The translations under genes and the position numbers were made by a program. From an uncultured Eubacteriales bacterium (GTDB lineage Bacteria > Bacillota > Clostridia > Lachnospirales > Lachnospiraceae), in assembly GCA_900314885.1 (NCBI GenBank), contig OMWY01000008.1, forward strand, positions 112,392-176,391: a DNA stretch of 64,000 nt, written 5' to 3'. Every line of letters begins with the position of its first letter. The first letter of the stretch is position 1. The notes beneath the pieces are model-generated. The model made no database searches. It was not told the DNA's origin and was given only the letters and a program-made list of their open reading frames with translations. Of this stretch, positions 14,880 to 24,700 are shown piece after piece.

Positions 14880-17243
14880 TTAATCTACCTCCCTGTGAAG
14901 ATAAACATATATATTAATTGCCATTTTTAGTTCTCTGCGATCTTTCTCGTTATTTATGAAGCGATACATCTTATTAGAGAATTCCATGTAGGCTTCTTTC
15001 TCTTCTGTCTTCGCGGAAGCTCCCGGCTCCATCCTCGATAAGAGATATACATATCTTGCGAAATTTATCCTCTCATCCTGATGCCTTATAAGGTCAAGCA
15101 GCTTATATAAGAAGGCATTGCCGTGATCCTCTGTATATGAGAAATAAGAATCAAGTACGGCATATTTTTCTCCCAGGACATTTTCTATAAATTCGTCCCA
15201 CTGCATAGTGCCATCGCCTATTTTCTTCTCATCTTCAAGGTGATCCTTGCCGTCTTCGAAGAGGGTAATCGCGTCTTTACCCGGAAGATCCTTTGACTTA
15301 TCTTCGAGGGCTTCTACCTCCTTCGCCAAAGAAGCTACAGGATAGTTTGGGTCATAGACTCCGATTCCGGCTGATATTGTGAGTGTATTCTCGGTATATT
15401 TTTTGAGGGCATTTCTAAGATCAACTGCTGCCTCGATTATATCGTTCCATGCTCCCGCAAGGAAGATATCATCACCTCCAGAATAAACTATCGCCACATT
15501 TCTTTGGGTCTTGACTGCCCCGGTAATAGTGAATTCCGGATGCGCAAGAATATCATTAATATAGTGTTTAAAAAAGAGCGACAGCTGTCTTGAAAATGTG
15601 GATGTCCTCGAAATCGTGACATATCTGTCATTATTAGCCTTATCCGCAAAGCCTGAGACAAAGGCCTGCCCTAAGTTATCCACATCGGCTCTGAGGATTC
15701 CGATCTTCTTATAGCCGCCTGTTGACTTCTTCGCCAACTCTTCAAAGGTATCGAAGGTTGTATAATTTCCTACCCACAATTTAGTCGCTATATTTTCTCC
15801 GGTATACATTGCATTTACACCATACGCGCGTTTGAAATTAAGGTCTTTCTCTATGGTCTTTCTGAGCTCACTTTCTCCATATACAGCTTTAACAGTACTG
15901 TTAAATGGCAGCTGCAAGAGGTTATTCATGCGCTTATCTTCTACTGCGAAGAATGCCGTATTGATTGAAGTTCTAAGGATATCTCCGGAGAGGTTCTTAA
16001 GAGCCTCGCAGGTCGGACAGAGACCTTCATCGTTTATCCTTCCTAAGTGCTTGCAACATTTACACTCTCTTGTATGATCGTCGTCAGTATCGCTGTTTAA
16101 TTTTCTTATCTCGTCTGCCGTATATCTGTGTGATTTTTGGCGCGCCATATTTCTCGAAATAGCTCTGTAAATAGCCGAATACGCCCCGACAGGATTATTC
16201 TGAAGACTATATGCGCTGCATGGTTCATATGCTCCTGCAATAAATAAAGCGTTCTTATACTCGTCGATAAACCAGGTATTTAACTCCTTCAGAAATTCAT
16301 CGAATACCTTTTGGGCACTCTCAGTATTCGGTAAAATGATATAGGCATGACCACCGCCGCAGTACATAAGATTAGCTCGGGAAAGTCCTTCACGGCTAAG
16401 GAGTTCGTCCACCAGATGCTCCATCATTATATCAAGATAAAAGCTCCTGGCTCTTAGTGTCTTTAGAGCATTTTCACTGGTAATCGTGTATATAAAGCTC
16501 TGAATACCGGATACATCAAGGCTTGATAGTATAAAGCATTTCTCGCTGTAAATGCTTAAGTCGCCTTGGTTAAAAAGCCTCTCCTTATAATTATCTTTTT
16601 TGTTATCCAGGTAATATTTAAGGCAGATAGCAAATGCCGCCGTAAGCTTGCTGTGATCAAAAAGTGACACATCACAGAGTTCACCTTTATTTGTTGAAGA
16701 CGGCACAAACGAAAGCCTTGCCTCTAATACTTCAAGCAGGGAATTAATATATGAATCGCTTGTTTTTATACCCTTAAGATTAGTTGTGATATCATTTAAT
16801 ATAGCGGAATAGGAAGATCTGTTAAACTCCTTCTTCTCATCTAGAGGAAAATTCACCTCATCCTGAATATTCGTTAAAGGACTGTAGTACTTTTTTCCGT
16901 GATTTCCATTCATCACATTAAAGACAGGTGACAGCGGTAATGTCGGATCAAATCCAGCCTCATCTCCATCTTTTTCACGCCTATCAATGGCTGAGGAAAT
17001 ATTGTCAGCCATATATACAAGATATGAATTATCATTGTCTTCTATCTTTGCGTTCTTAAGGTCTCGGGCATGGTGATACTTTACAGGATTAATTATATCT
17101 TTATCGCTAATCCCAGCCTTCTCTGAAAGATACTTCGCTCCCGAAATCGGATGCCTTTCAGATGAATCTCCCGCACGGTAAACGACCTTCCCTATGTCAT
17201 GCAGAAGAGCCGCGATTGTAAGATTTATTTCACTCTGCTCCAT
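14880..17243 (-). CDS. cas10: Type III-A signature protein Cas10 (Csm1)
   Basis: This 787-residue protein has an N-terminal HD nuclease domain with ALLHDIGK (H15, D16). It has a zinc-ribbon in the middle (CKCCKHLGRINDEGLCPTCEAL; two Cys pairs near residues 387-410), and a Palm domain with the cyclase motif GGDD at residues 589-592. The HD domain gives single-strand DNase activity and the GGDD site makes cyclic oligoadenylates, both switched on by target RNA. Both sites are intact. Csm6 in this window is the expected receptor of the second messenger. The gene overlaps cas6 by 14 nt. Confidence 0.97.
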   Translation of the reverse strand: MEQSEINLTIAALLHDIGKVVYRAGDSSERHPISGAKYLSEKAGISDKDIINPVKYHHARDLKNAKIEDNDNSYLVYMADNISSAIDRREKDGDEAGFDPTLPLSPVFNVMNGNHGKKYYSPLTNIQDEVNFPLDEKKEFNRSSYSAILNDITTNLKGIKTSDSYINSLLEVLEARLSFVPSSTNKGELCDVSLFDHSKLTAAFAICLKYYLDNKKDNYKERLFNQGDLSIYSEKCFILSSLDVSGIQSFIYTITSENALKTLRARSFYLDIMMEHLVDELLSREGLSRANLMYCGGGHAYIILPNTESAQKVFDEFLKELNTWFIDEYKNALFIAGAYEPCSAYSLQNNPVGAYSAIYRAISRNMARQKSHRYTADEIRKLNSDTDDDHTRECKCCKHLGRINDEGLCPTCEALKNLSGDILRTSINTAFFAVEDKRMNNLLQLPFNSTVKAVYGESELRKTIEKDLNFKRAYGVNAMYTGENIATKLWVGNYTTFDTFEELAKKSTGGYKKIGILRADVDNLGQAFVSGFADKANNDRYVTISRTSTFSRQLSLFFKHYINDILAHPEFTITGAVKTQRNVAIVYSGGDDIFLAGAWNDIIEAAVDLRNALKKYTENTLTISAGIGVYDPNYPVASLAKEVEALEDKSKDLPGKDAITLFEDGKDHLEDEKKIGDGTMQWDEFIENVLGEKYAVLDSYFSYTEDHGNAFLYKLLDLIRHQDERINFARYVYLLSRMEPGASAKTEEKEAYMEFSNKMYRFINNEKDRRELKMAINIYVYLHREVD

Positions 17244-17985
17244 TTTCTTTTCCTCGCTTTGTAAGTCTTATGGCACCCATTCCCATGGATGTCTTCACGC
17301 CGAGTCCTGAATACTCGCCGAACTTAAGCAAAAGTCTTGCGTATCTTGTCATGGTTTCAGTTCCTTTTATATGTAAAGTAAAATTTCCGACAAATCCAGG
17401 TACAGTAACTCCTTCAAGCGGAAACTTTAGTGTAGTAATCCTTAGCCAGGAAACGATAGCCGATGTGGAAAACTCATCCAATGTATCAGGGTCTGCCATA
17501 CTTATGTTATCATCAACTGCTGAGTATTTATTCATGAGACTCTGAAATATCAGCCTTGTTTCAGGCATTATATTATAGCTACCGTTCTGCTTAAAGGCGA
17601 CGGGCGTAAGGGCCTCTATGTCAAAATATCGTTCCGCCTTATCATTATAGAATTCATCAAGCAGTTCTTTCATGTCTGTCCGGGTAAGGCTTTTCTTCTT
17701 TATCTTAACCTCTGCGTTCCCTTTTTTTACATAGAAATCATCAAAGGAAGGTTCAAGCAGGGGCGAAATTATCTTTTCATACGCCTCATCGTTAAATGTG
17801 TTTATGACCCACTCAGTCTTACCGCCCTTCTTGCTTAGATACTGGCTATACGGATGGGCAACTGACTGGTGGAGCATTTCTCCATAGTCGCTGTCTATAT
17901 GCTCGAACATGACTCCCTGCAGGGCTGATGCCTTCTTGTAGTCAATTGTATCTTCTTCAAGTTCCATTGTGAGCTTTGTAAGCAT
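17230..17985 (-). CDS. cas6: CRISPR RNA endoribonuclease Cas6
   Basis: This 251-residue protein has the double ferredoxin-like RAMP fold. Near the N-terminus is HQSVAHPYSQYL, holding the histidines expected in the active site. The C-terminus has the Cas6 glycine-rich loop GEYSGLGVKTSMGMGAIRL. Cas6 cuts the array transcript inside each repeat, leaving the 8-nt ACGGAAAC tag. It is the first gene of the operon, behind a near-consensus promoter, with GGAGAAGG before its ATG. Confidence 0.93.
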   Translation of the reverse strand: MLTKLTMELEEDTIDYKKASALQGVMFEHIDSDYGEMLHQSVAHPYSQYLSKKGGKTEWVINTFNDEAYEKIISPLLEPSFDDFYVKKGNAEVKIKKKSLTRTDMKELLDEFYNDKAERYFDIEALTPVAFKQNGSYNIMPETRLIFQSLMNKYSAVDDNISMADPDTLDEFSTSAIVSWLRITTLKFPLEGVTVPGFVGNFTLHIKGTETMTRYARLLLKFGEYSGLGVKTSMGMGAIRLTKRGKENGAE

Positions 17986-18026
17986 TGCCTTCTCCTGTCA
18001 ATATAAATGCTTTTTTGTATTTCTCA

Positions 18027-18055
18027 ATTATAACATTCATTATATCCCGATTCAA
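18027..18055 (-). promoter_or_regulatory. Promoter of the cas operon
   Basis: The minus strand shows TTGAAT (18050-18055), a 17-nt spacer and TATAAT (18027-18032), about 42 nt before the cas6 ATG. The leader is short and has no obvious regulatory structure. Confidence 0.8.
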
Positions 18056-18093
18056 TAGGTTTCTTAAGATTCTTTAATCTAGATAAAAAGAAT

Positions 18094-18149
18094 CCCGAGT
18101 CAGGCACCTTTGAATAGGCTTTGCCTATTCAAAGAGAGCCAGACACGGG
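18094..18149 (-). terminator. Terminator made of a dispersed hairpin element
   Basis: The stem runs from CCCGTGTCTGGCTC (minus strand) through a perfect inner arm CTTTGAATAGG to GTGCCTGACTCGGG, then ATTCTTTTT. It lies just after the frameshifted arabinanase. The same outer arms (GTGTCTGGCTC and GTGCCTGACTC) recur at 48012-48050 with another loop. Confidence 0.75.
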
Positions 18150-18155
18150 ATAACA

Positions 18156-19043
18156 TTACTTTACAGTTATTTTTACTGAGCGGGTTACTTTCTTGCCGTT
18201 TGTGAGGGTGAAGATAACCTTTACTTTTGTAGTACCCTTTCTCTTAGCGGTAATTACGCCGGTCTTTGAAACCTTTACCTTGGTTCCTGAAGCCGTGTAC
18301 TTAATACTCTTTACATTTGCCATATTTACGGAATCGGCAATTGTGATTTTTGAGGTTTTACCTGTTGAAACTGATATTGAGGTTTTATTTACCTTCATTG
18401 AAGCGGCTATAGCTTTTTCTATCTTCTTAGCCTCTGATGAGCTTACAAGCTTATAAGAGTCGACTACATCGCCACTTACAGAGAGTGTAAATGAACCATC
18501 CGCCTTGATTGTTCCTGTCTTTACGTTTGTGATGACAGGGTTACCGTTCTCATCAAGGGCGTAGAGGTAGAGCTTCTTACCTTTTTTAATATCCGATGTA
18601 TTATAAGCTACATCAAATGATTTTCCTGTCTTTTCGTTAATTGCAGAAACCGTAACAGAAACATCCTTTGTATTGGCTGCGTCCTTTATTTCTGATGTAG
18701 TTTTTCCCGCAAATGTAAGAGTTGTCTTCTTACCCTTTACAGTCGCAATCGCTGAAGTGGTCGCTGATACCGTCTTCTCGCCGTTATCGTTGGTTGTAAC
18801 GGTAACCGCAGCGCTTGATGTTGTTATTACTTCAGTTACAGCCGAAGGAGTTGACGGCTCCACAGGTTTTTCAGGTTCTGCAGGCTTCTCAGGCTCTATA
18901 GGTGTTACCGGCGTTACTGGCTCTGATGGTTTCTCAGGCTCTGTAGGTGTTACCGGCGTTACTGGCTCTGATGGTTTCTCAGGCTCTGTTGGTGTTACCG
19001 GCGTTACTGGCTCTGATGGTTTCTCAGGCTCTGTTGGTGTTAC
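18156..19043 (-). pseudogene. Detached C-terminal part of the arabinanase: PT-repeat linker and Ig-like domain
   Basis: This stretch reads on in a different frame from the main gene. It begins with a linker of [12 protein letters not shown] repeats. A region of beta strands follows ([32 protein letters not shown]), and it ends in a bacterial Ig-like group 2 domain (VNKTSISVSTGKTSKITI through VSKTGVITAKRKGTTKVKV). Such Big_2 domains usually sit at the end of large secreted wall proteins. An internal ATG exists in this frame, but the residues before the linker are only an out-of-frame reading of the main gene. The single frameshift at the junction is described under findings. Confidence 0.75.
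18901..19043 (-). repeat. 45-bp tandem repeat coding for the PT-rich linker
   Basis: Units of 45 bp begin at 18901, 18946 and 18991, and a fourth, cut to 8 bp, begins at 19036. Each unit codes for 15 residues of the type [15 protein letters not shown]. The unit length is a multiple of three, so gain or loss of whole units would keep the frame. Confidence 0.9.
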
Positions 19044-22000
19044 ATACGTCCTTAAGCTCGCAGAGCTCGGTGTTCCAGAAGGAAGTATTCGCAAGACCAA
19101 CGCCATATGAAAGCTTATCACACTTAGCCGCAAATGAGAGAATTTCATCAGCTGTTGCGTTGCCTGCGTTTGAAAGGCTAATTAACTTACCGTCAACAGC
19201 AACACTTATGCCCTCGCCGCTTGCGACAGTAATCGCGACCTTGTGGTACTCTCCATCCTTCATGGCAGGAGCCATATCAGTACCACCTTCGGCATCATGC
19301 CCCGGCTGATTGATATCTGCCCATACATTTTCAGTTCCGGCTGGCAGGCATTCATTTAAGCAAATATATGGCGCTGACTGGAAGGAAATTCTTCCTTTAT
19401 TTCCTGAGGCTGTCTCGTATAATGAGAAGATGCCGTCCCATCCGTTTGCGGCAGCGTCTGTACGCATCTTTATGGAGTACTCGATGCGCATTTTGCTTAA
19501 GCTCTTACCGAAATATGGATTCTCTTCCTCAATAAATGTATCATTACTTGGAAGATCTACGTAATCCTTTACATATTCTATATCATACTTTGTTTCATCC
19601 GGTTTCTCCGGTTCTTCAGGCTTTTCCGGGGTAACAGGCTCGTCAGGTACGACAGGAGTAGTTCCCGTCTTCGCCTCGCCGCTTATTACAAGGTCGGTAA
19701 GGGTGCAGATTTCGGTGTTCCAGTAAGCTGACTTGGCAAGGCCAACGCCGAGGGTAAGCTCATTGCATTTTGAAATATAATCGATAACCGTACCGTATCC
19801 TGCTGCTCCTGCCGTAATTATAGGCAGAGCCTCGCCATCGACCGAAATCTTAGCGTCCTGCTTTGTGATATCAATTACTACCTTATGCTCCTTGCCGTCC
19901 TTCATTGAAGGCGCCTTATCTGTCGAAGCATTTGCGGCGGAATTGATATCGAGGTAATCTCCGCCGGCCGGATTAAAGCAGATATAAGGAGCGGTCTGGA
20001 ATGATATACGGCCTCCTGTCTTTGAATTAAAGAGCGAGAAAATTCCATCCCATCCGTTCGCAGCCGCTGCCGGGTCCATTTTTATCGTGTACTCGACATG
20101 AAGGCTTCTCATGTCCTTTCCGTAAAATGGGCTCTCGAGAGCAGTAAATGAATCGTTTGTCTTAAGCTCTACCTTATCATTTTTATACTCTACAGTCTCT
20201 AGCTGCTCTCCCGCTTCCTTAGCGTAGAGCTTCACGTTACTGATCTTCGCGTTAGCTGCGTCACCCCACCAGGAACCCGCTCCAAATGAAAGGGTGTCAG
20301 CGGTATCATGAAGCCATGAAAGGACCTTGGAGTAATCTGTGAGTGTTCCGGCAAAGCCGGTATCCTTGTTCTCGTAATTTGTCTGATCATAGACCTTAGT
20401 GCCATTTACAAGGACCTCAAAGCCGTCACTTAAAAGATTAATCCTTACATGGGCCTTATCGCCTATATAATCCTTATTAAGCTTGTAATCGAGGAGGTTA
20501 GCGTCTACGTAGCCGCCGTCAGCGTTGTAGCCCAAATATGAACCCGGTGTAAAATATAGCTTTCCGCCGCCCGTTATGGCAAGTAATGTGCCAAGGACGT
20601 TAATATCGCCTGTCTTCTCTACGTCGAATTCTATCGATGCTCCACCGTTAAGATTCATATCAGAAAGATTCTTAACGTTAAACGGATTTGTGATGCTTAG
20701 GCTTCCTTCTGTCTTATCGGAAAGCTCTGTCGGGGTGTCCTTAAGATACTCTCCAACTAAGGTATAGCCGTCCTCTGTCTTGACGGACTTAGGCTCTACA
20801 GTAACCTGATATTCCTTATCGTAATAGTAGTCACCCTTTGATATTCTCTTCGTTAATGTAACGATCTTTGCGTCTGTTACATTGCCAACCTTGCCATCAT
20901 TTGAAAGGGCCGATGGATCAGAACTCGTCCAGGAAACAGTGGTATTACCCTTGCCACTTGTAGGAAGGGTGATATCATTTCTGACAATGGTATTGAATAA
21001 ATCAGAGCTCTTAACCTCTGAAGCTATAGCCTCCCTGTCATCAAGACCTGATCCCCAGATCGTCTCGCCGTCTGTATCAACAGCCGAGAAGCATTTCACC
21101 TTCTTATCGGTTCCGTCAACGCACTCTTCACTGATAACGCCCTTGTAGGTATTGCCATCTATCGTAACATTTATATAAGGACTACCTGATACGAGCTCCC
21201 AGGTACCGCTCTTGGCTCCGGTCACTGTGCCGTCAACGTTAAGGCTTATACTAACAGGCTCTACGCACTCAAGCTTAGAGTAATTTGTCTGGAACTTATG
21301 CACTATAAGCTGATACTCTCCGGCAAAGCTTGCGATAGTTGAACCTGTTGTGAGTTCGCCGCCGTTCCTGTACTCATAAGGCGCCGTAACAAGCCATCCA
21401 TCCTCATTTACATAAAGCTCATGAACTCTTATCTCGTGCGTTGCCGTACCGTCATTGAATTTTGTGTGGTATATTAAAAATGTTCTGCCGTCCGCCGTTG
21501 TAATTACAGAATTGTGGCCCTGGGATATCTCGCCCTTCACCATTGTATCCCACTTGTAGCCACCCATGAGCTTCTCGCCGCGGTTGTTATTTGAATTCGT
21601 GGCGTCATAGTTCATCACATAGGAATCGAAAATGGCGCTCTTTCCATTCTCATCCACATATGGGCCATAGACATCCTTGCTCCTGAAAACACGCATATTG
21701 TAGCCGCCTTCAGGGCTGTAGAAGCCGTATGAGATAAATAGATAATAGTAATCCCCAATGTGCTTTATATAAGAGCCTTCGCCTGATACATAGGCTCCTC
21801 CGGCAATTTTCTTTCCGAAATATTCATCGCTGGTAACTGCCTTTGGATTCGCGGCATCATAATTGCTCTCATATTTTACTGTATAGTCGCGAAGACCTGT
21901 ATTCTCATCAAGCTCTATGGTATAGATACCGCCTGACCATGAACCGTAGGTCATCTTGAGGTTGCCCTCTTCATCGTAATATACGCAAGGATCGATAGCG

Positions 22001-22767
22001 TGAGGCCAGACGTCACCCCATTTTCCTGTAGTCGCAAGCTGGTTATACTTAGAAGGAAGCTCGTCGAGGTCTCCCGTAACAAGCTGAAGGTCAGTCTTGG
22101 TATAAGATTTTGCAGTGTCCTTCTTGGAAAATCCTGTAAATATAACCGGTCCCTGATATACATATGGTCCTTCAACCTTATCCGAAGTAAGAAGAACTAT
22201 ACTTGAATTCCACTTGGCTCCGTTAAGACTCATATAGAGGCAGTATTTGCCCATAGCTTTATTGTAAATGATGTCAGGAGCCCACTGGTTGCCCTGTATA
22301 GTATTACCTCCGATCCAGTCGTTTATATCATAGGTTCCAAAATCCGCTTCAACGACTGTGCCATCCTTTGTTCTGACCTTCACCTTTCCGGTAAACGCAT
22401 TCTCTTTGTACTCATTCTCATAGCTCTTATCATAGAGACCGCTGTCAACTGTCTCGCTATAGACTCCGTCCCAGTTCTTAAGGTCGGATGTCTTGGAGAC
22501 TCCCATATGGGAGCCGAAGATATAGTATTCATTACTTGCTTCATCATAGAAAACAGATGGGTCATGAACACTGGTGCGTCTCAAACTGCTGACTGTGTTA
22601 AGATTGGCGATGTCTTCGTCAGTAAGCTTAACGCTTGCAGTGCTTACAGTACTCTCGATTTCTGCCGCGTAAGCCTTATCGGTCATAACATTGACAGGAA
22701 GGCTTGAAATCGTTACGCTGCCCATAGCCACTGTCAGGGCAAGGGCTAAAATACTTTTCCTTTTCAT
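19024..22767 (-). CDS. Secreted GH43-type endo-arabinanase-like protein, frameshifted at the C-terminus
   Basis: The protein begins with a signal peptide ([16 protein letters not shown], cleavage likely after AYA at residue 34). A glycoside hydrolase family 43 five-bladed propeller follows at about residues 60-480. The catalytic aspartate base is D69 in [19 protein letters not shown] and [15 protein letters not shown] supply the second Asp and the acid Glu. Next comes a GH43-associated beta-barrel domain (about 490-590), an atrophied Ig-like domain (about 600-680) and three LamG/concanavalin-like modules with the shared motif [12 protein letters not shown]43 enzymes of this shape cut arabinan. 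The start is the ATG at 22767, with GGGG before it; GTG at 22782 has no ribosome site. The frame ends abruptly at 19024 just after ELKDV, where the next frame continues the linker. Function of the enzyme half should not depend on the lost end. Confidence 0.85.
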   Translation of the reverse strand: MKRKSILALALTVAMGSVTISSLPVNVMTDKAYAAEIESTVSTASVKLTDEDIANLNTVSSLRRTSVHDPSVFYDEASNEYYIFGSHMGVSKTSDLKNWDGVYSETVDSGLYDKSYENEYKENAFTGKVKVRTKDGTVVEADFGTYDINDWIGGNTIQGNQWAPDIIYNKAMGKYCLYMSLNGAKWNSSIVLLTSDKVEGPYVYQGPVIFTGFSKKDTAKSYTKTDLQLVTGDLDELPSKYNQLATTGKWGDVWPHAIDPCVYYDEEGNLKMTYGSWSGGIYTIELDENTGLRDYTVKYESNYDAANPKAVTSDEYFGKKIAGGAYVSGEGSYIKHIGDYYYLFISYGFYSPEGGYNMRVFRSKDVYGPYVDENGKSAIFDSYVMNYDATNSNNNRGEKLMGGYKWDTMVKGEISQGHNSVITTADGRTFLIYHTKFNDGTATHEIRVHELYVNEDGWLVTAPYEYRNGGELTTGSTIASFAGEYQLIVHKFQTNYSKLECVEPVSISLNVDGTVTGAKSGTWELVSGSPYINVTIDGNTYKGVISEECVDGTDKKVKCFSAVDTDGETIWGSGLDDREAIASEVKSSDLFNTIVRNDITLPTSGKGNTTVSWTSSDPSALSNDGKVGNVTDAKIVTLTKRISKGDYYYDKEYQVTVEPKSVKTEDGYTLVGEYLKDTPTELSDKTEGSLSITNPFNVKNLSDMNLNGGASIEFDVEKTGDINVLGTLLAITGGGKLYFTPGSYLGYNADGGYVDANLLDYKLNKDYIGDKAHVRINLLSDGFEVLVNGTKVYDQTNYENKDTGFAGTLTDYSKVLSWLHDTADTLSFGAGSWWGDAANAKISNVKLYAKEAGEQLETVEYKNDKVELKTNDSFTALESPFYGKDMRSLHVEYTIKMDPAAAANGWDGIFSLFNSKTGGRISFQTAPYICFNPAGGDYLDINSAANASTDKAPSMKDGKEHKVVIDITKQDAKISVDGEALPIITAGAAGYGTVIDYISKCNELTLGVGLAKSAYWNTEICTLTDLVISGEAKTGTTPVVPDEPVTPEKPEEPEKPDETKYDIEYVKDYVDLPSNDTFIEEENPYFGKSLSKMRIEYSIKMRTDAAANGWDGIFSLYETASGNKGRISFQSAPYICLNECLPAGTENVWADINQPGHDAEGGTDMAPAMKDGEYHKVAITVASGEGISVAVDGKLISLSNAGNATADEILSFAAKCDKLSYGVGLANTSFWNTELCELKDVCNTNRA

Positions 22768-22842
22768 AAAGTGAAACCCCACATTATATAGATTTTACTA
22801 ATTTTGGCGGAATATACGCCGCCTTTTTGGTAACTATTTTGT

Positions 22843-22871
22843 ATTATAGCACGAACATGAGGTTTTGTCAC
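22843..22871 (-). promoter_or_regulatory. Promoter of the arabinanase gene
   Basis: The minus strand shows GTGACA (22866-22871), a 17-nt spacer and TATAAT (22843-22848). A small GGCGG/CCGCC hairpin lies in the leader. No operator-like repeat is obvious. Confidence 0.7.
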
Positions 22872-22943
22872 TAGTAAATTTTATATTTTCGCAAATTATT
22901 TTAGTTGTACATAAAAATGATATTTGTTCAAAGTAAACAAATA

Positions 22944-22978
22944 CCCCGATTTATCAATCATTTGATTGATAAATCAGG
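22944..22978. terminator. Hairpin between arabinanase and toxin genes
   Basis: The stem GATTTATCAATC/GATTGATAAATC is flanked by CCC and GGG, with loop ATTT. It would end the minus-strand toxin transcript. The downstream run is TATTTGTTT rather than pure T, so its efficiency is uncertain. Confidence 0.5.
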
Positions 22979-23006
22979 GTACGTATATCAATATACTGAT
23001 ACGTTG

Positions 23007-23339
23007 TTACACATCAAGATCTTCCATAAAAAGATTCTCGTAATCCTGCAACTGGTGGTAAATCCCGTCAACTTTTACAATCGTCCCATCTATCTTGTAT
23101 AGCATCAGATAATTATGACGTAAAAAATTAATCTTATGATATCACAGCTTGTTAAGTGAAGGATTATCACAGAGTTTCAAGCTTCCGGCAGAAACTTTAA
23201 GTTGATCTATCGTCTCCTTAGCATCGTCAAGAACAGATTCAGCAGCTACATCATTTAACAGGGTGTACTGTATATAGCTTATATAGTCATTAAGCTGGTT
23301 CTTTGCCAGCTTTGATAGAATAACATTATACGAATCCAT
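23007..23339 (-). pseudogene. ParE/RelE-family toxin with an internal TGA
   Basis: Read without its first stop this is 110 residues, the usual length of a ParE-type toxin. The N-terminal half (MDSYNVILSKLAKNQLNDYI...) ends LNKL, then TGA. The same frame goes on without a shift to YHKINFLRHNYLMLYKIDGTIVKVDGIYHQLQDYENLF. That matches the family's HNYLMLYRI and DYEN ending. A single GGA-to-TGA change would explain the break, since glycine commonly stands at this point. It is next to an antitoxin gene and overlaps it by 14 nt. Confidence 0.8.
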
Positions 23340-23568
23340 GTTCCTCCCTTAATTCCATAATAGCATCGTCCGCCCTTTGAAACTGGCCTTCCGCAATTTG
23401 TCTCTCCGATGTTTCTAAGTCAGATATTATTTTCTCTTTTGATAATGGAACAAAAGGATTCGCCGGTCGCTTAGCCGAAAAAAGATTTTTCGTATATAAT
23501 AGTACCTTAAGCTGAGCTTCTTCCGGCATGGTTTCAAGCATAGATACAGTTGCTTCAATCGTACTCAT
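23326..23568 (-). CDS. Antitoxin of a ParE-type module
   Basis: This 80-residue protein has a short N-terminal region (STIEATVSMLETMPEEAQLKVLLYT) and a C-terminal helix rich in Glu and Arg (ETSERQIAEGQFQRADDAIMELREEHG), typical of small antitoxins that wrap a RelE/ParE toxin. It overlaps the toxin gene, which is a sign of co-translation. The DNA-binding fold is not clear. With the toxin broken, the antitoxin may be a remnant. Confidence 0.7.
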   Translation of the reverse strand: MSTIEATVSMLETMPEEAQLKVLLYTKNLFSAKRPANPFVPLSKEKIISDLETSERQIAEGQFQRADDAIMELREEHGFV

Positions 23569-23659
23569 AGTTCTTGCCTCCTTCTTTATAATCTATAACA
23601 AGAATAACATATTTTTTTACTTTAGTCAAACTTCAAGTTTAAGTATTTTAAAAATGTCC

Positions 23660-23688
23660 TTGCATTTTATTGGACTTTGTGGTAGACT
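23660..23688 (+). promoter_or_regulatory. Promoter of tRNA-Leu
   Basis: TTGCAT (23660-23665), a 17-nt spacer and TAGACT (23683-23688) lie 17 nt before the tRNA. Confidence 0.75.
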
Positions 23689-23705
23689 GTAAAGGTATTT
23701 GCGAT

Positions 23706-23788
23706 GCAGGAGTGGCGAAATGGCAGACGCGAAAGACTCAAAATCTTTTGATGGTAACATCGTGAGGGTTCGACCCCCTTCTCCTGCA
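23706..23788 (+). tRNA. tRNA-Leu (CAA)
   Basis: This 83-nt tRNA has acceptor arms GCAGGAG/CTCCTGC, anticodon stem AAAGA/TCTTT with loop CTCAAAA (anticodon CAA) and a long variable arm (GATGGTAACATC) typical of class II tRNA-Leu. The T arm is GAGGG-TTCGACC-CCCTT with CTCCTGC A at the end. CCA is not encoded. The gene reads UUG codons. Confidence 0.95.
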
Positions 23789-23830
23789 AATTGTCGCTTT
23801 GCGAAGCAATCGAGCCCCGCTAGAATAAAT

Positions 23831-23855
23831 AAAAGTCAGCCTTGGCTGACTTTTT
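23831..23855 (+). terminator. Terminator of tRNA-Leu
   Basis: A perfect stem, AAAAGTCAGCC with GGCTGACTTTT, and loop TT is followed by TTT. It lies 43 nt after the tRNA. Confidence 0.85.
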
Positions 23856-23870
23856 GCATATCTTCCTTTT

Positions 23871-23899
23871 AAAAACCACAGCGTTGCTGTGGTTTTTTT
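23871..23899. terminator. Second hairpin terminator
   Basis: A perfect stem AAAAACCACAGC/GCTGTGGTTTTT with loop GTT and T and A runs on the two sides works on either strand. Confidence 0.75.
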
Positions 23900-23924
23900 A
23901 TGCAGGAGATATATCAATGTAAGA

Positions 23925-23949
23925 AAAAAGTCAGCTTTCGCTGACTTTT
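23925..23949. terminator. Third hairpin, near-copy of the first
   Basis: The stem AAAAGTCAGC/GCTGACTTTT with loop TTTC repeats the first hairpin with another loop. Together the three hairpins separate the plus-strand tRNA-Leu from the minus-strand efp gene. Confidence 0.65.
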
Positions 23950-24020
23950 ATTTATGAAAGCCATTGGACGTACTGCTTCGCAGCACGTCAGCTTCTGTAA
24001 CAGCCTTCGGCTGTTACTTA

Positions 24021-24068
24021 GCCGTAGCCGACTTTCCCACAGCAAAGCTGTGGGCCCCTCTCTACGAC
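24021..24068. repeat. Dispersed palindromic repeat, copy 3
   Basis: This copy reads in the inverse orientation to those at 9.1-9.3 kb. The ends GCCGTAG and CTACGAC and the inner CCCACAGC/GCTGTGGG hairpin match the family. Just before it (23983-24018) is another perfect 9-bp hairpin, GTAACAGCC/GGCTGTTAC. It touches the 3' end of efp, so it forms part of the mRNA end. Confidence 0.75.
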
Positions 24069-24071
24069 AAC

Positions 24072-24629
24072 TTAAACTCTCTTAAGGTACTCACCTGTTC
24101 TGGTGTCAATCTGAATCTTATCTCCCTCATTTACGAAAAGAGGTACATTAATCTGAGCACCGGTCTCAACAGTAGCAGGCTTGGTAGCGCCTGTAGCCGT
24201 ATTGCCCTTGAAGCCCGGCTCTGTCTCGGTAACAGTAAGCTCTACGAACATAGGAGGCTCGATAGAGAATACCTGGCCGTCATGATAGAGCATGCTGACA
24301 TTCTCATTCTCCTTAACAAACTTAAGGGTATCGCCAACCTGGTCATCATTAAGACCAACCTGCTCATAGGTCTCGTTATCCATGAAGTAGTGCATATCGC
24401 CTTCTGTGTAAAGATACTGCATATCCTTACGATCGATATGAGCCTGTGGGAACTTCTCTGTAGGACGGAAGGTAACTTCCTTCACACCGCCGTTAACGAT
24501 GTCGCGAAGCTTGGTACGAACGAAAGCCGCACCCTTGCCCGGCTTTACGTGCTGGAACTCCATAATCTGATATACGCCGTTGTCATACTCGATGGTAAGG
24601 CCATTCTTAAAATCGCCTGCTGAAACCAT
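24072..24629 (-). CDS. efp: Translation elongation factor P
   Basis: This 185-residue protein is a full-length EF-P with the KOW-like N-domain, the OB domains and the conserved C-terminal stretch ([11 protein letters not shown]). The tip lysine normally modified is K32 in [11 protein letters not shown] frees ribosomes stalled on polyproline stretches. It is the last gene of the aro/yqeG operon direction but separated by about 70 nt from aroK, so it may also have its own promoter. Confidence 0.97.
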   Translation of the reverse strand: MVSAGDFKNGLTIEYDNGVYQIMEFQHVKPGKGAAFVRTKLRDIVNGGVKEVTFRPTEKFPQAHIDRKDMQYLYTEGDMHYFMDNETYEQVGLNDDQVGDTLKFVKENENVSMLYHDGQVFSIEPPMFVELTVTETEPGFKGNTATGATKPATVETGAQINVPLFVNEGDKIQIDTRTGEYLKRV

Positions 24630-24700
24630 AAAAATCCTCCTAAAAATGCATTAAAGTCTATATATTTTCGTGCATAGCAGTCTAACGTATTTATTCTACA

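Noticed and set aside
18901..19043. Regular 45-bp repeats that might look like a CRISPR array
   Set aside because: They are tandem with no spacers and encode a Pro/Thr/Glu linker.
23142..23144. TGA as a recoded glycine codon in the ParE-type gene
   Set aside because: TGA ends many normal genes in the window (for example aroD and aroF), so a nonsense mutation is the simpler reading.
23964..24623. Long plus-strand frame opposite efp
   Set aside because: It mirrors efp and has no ribosome site or family pattern.
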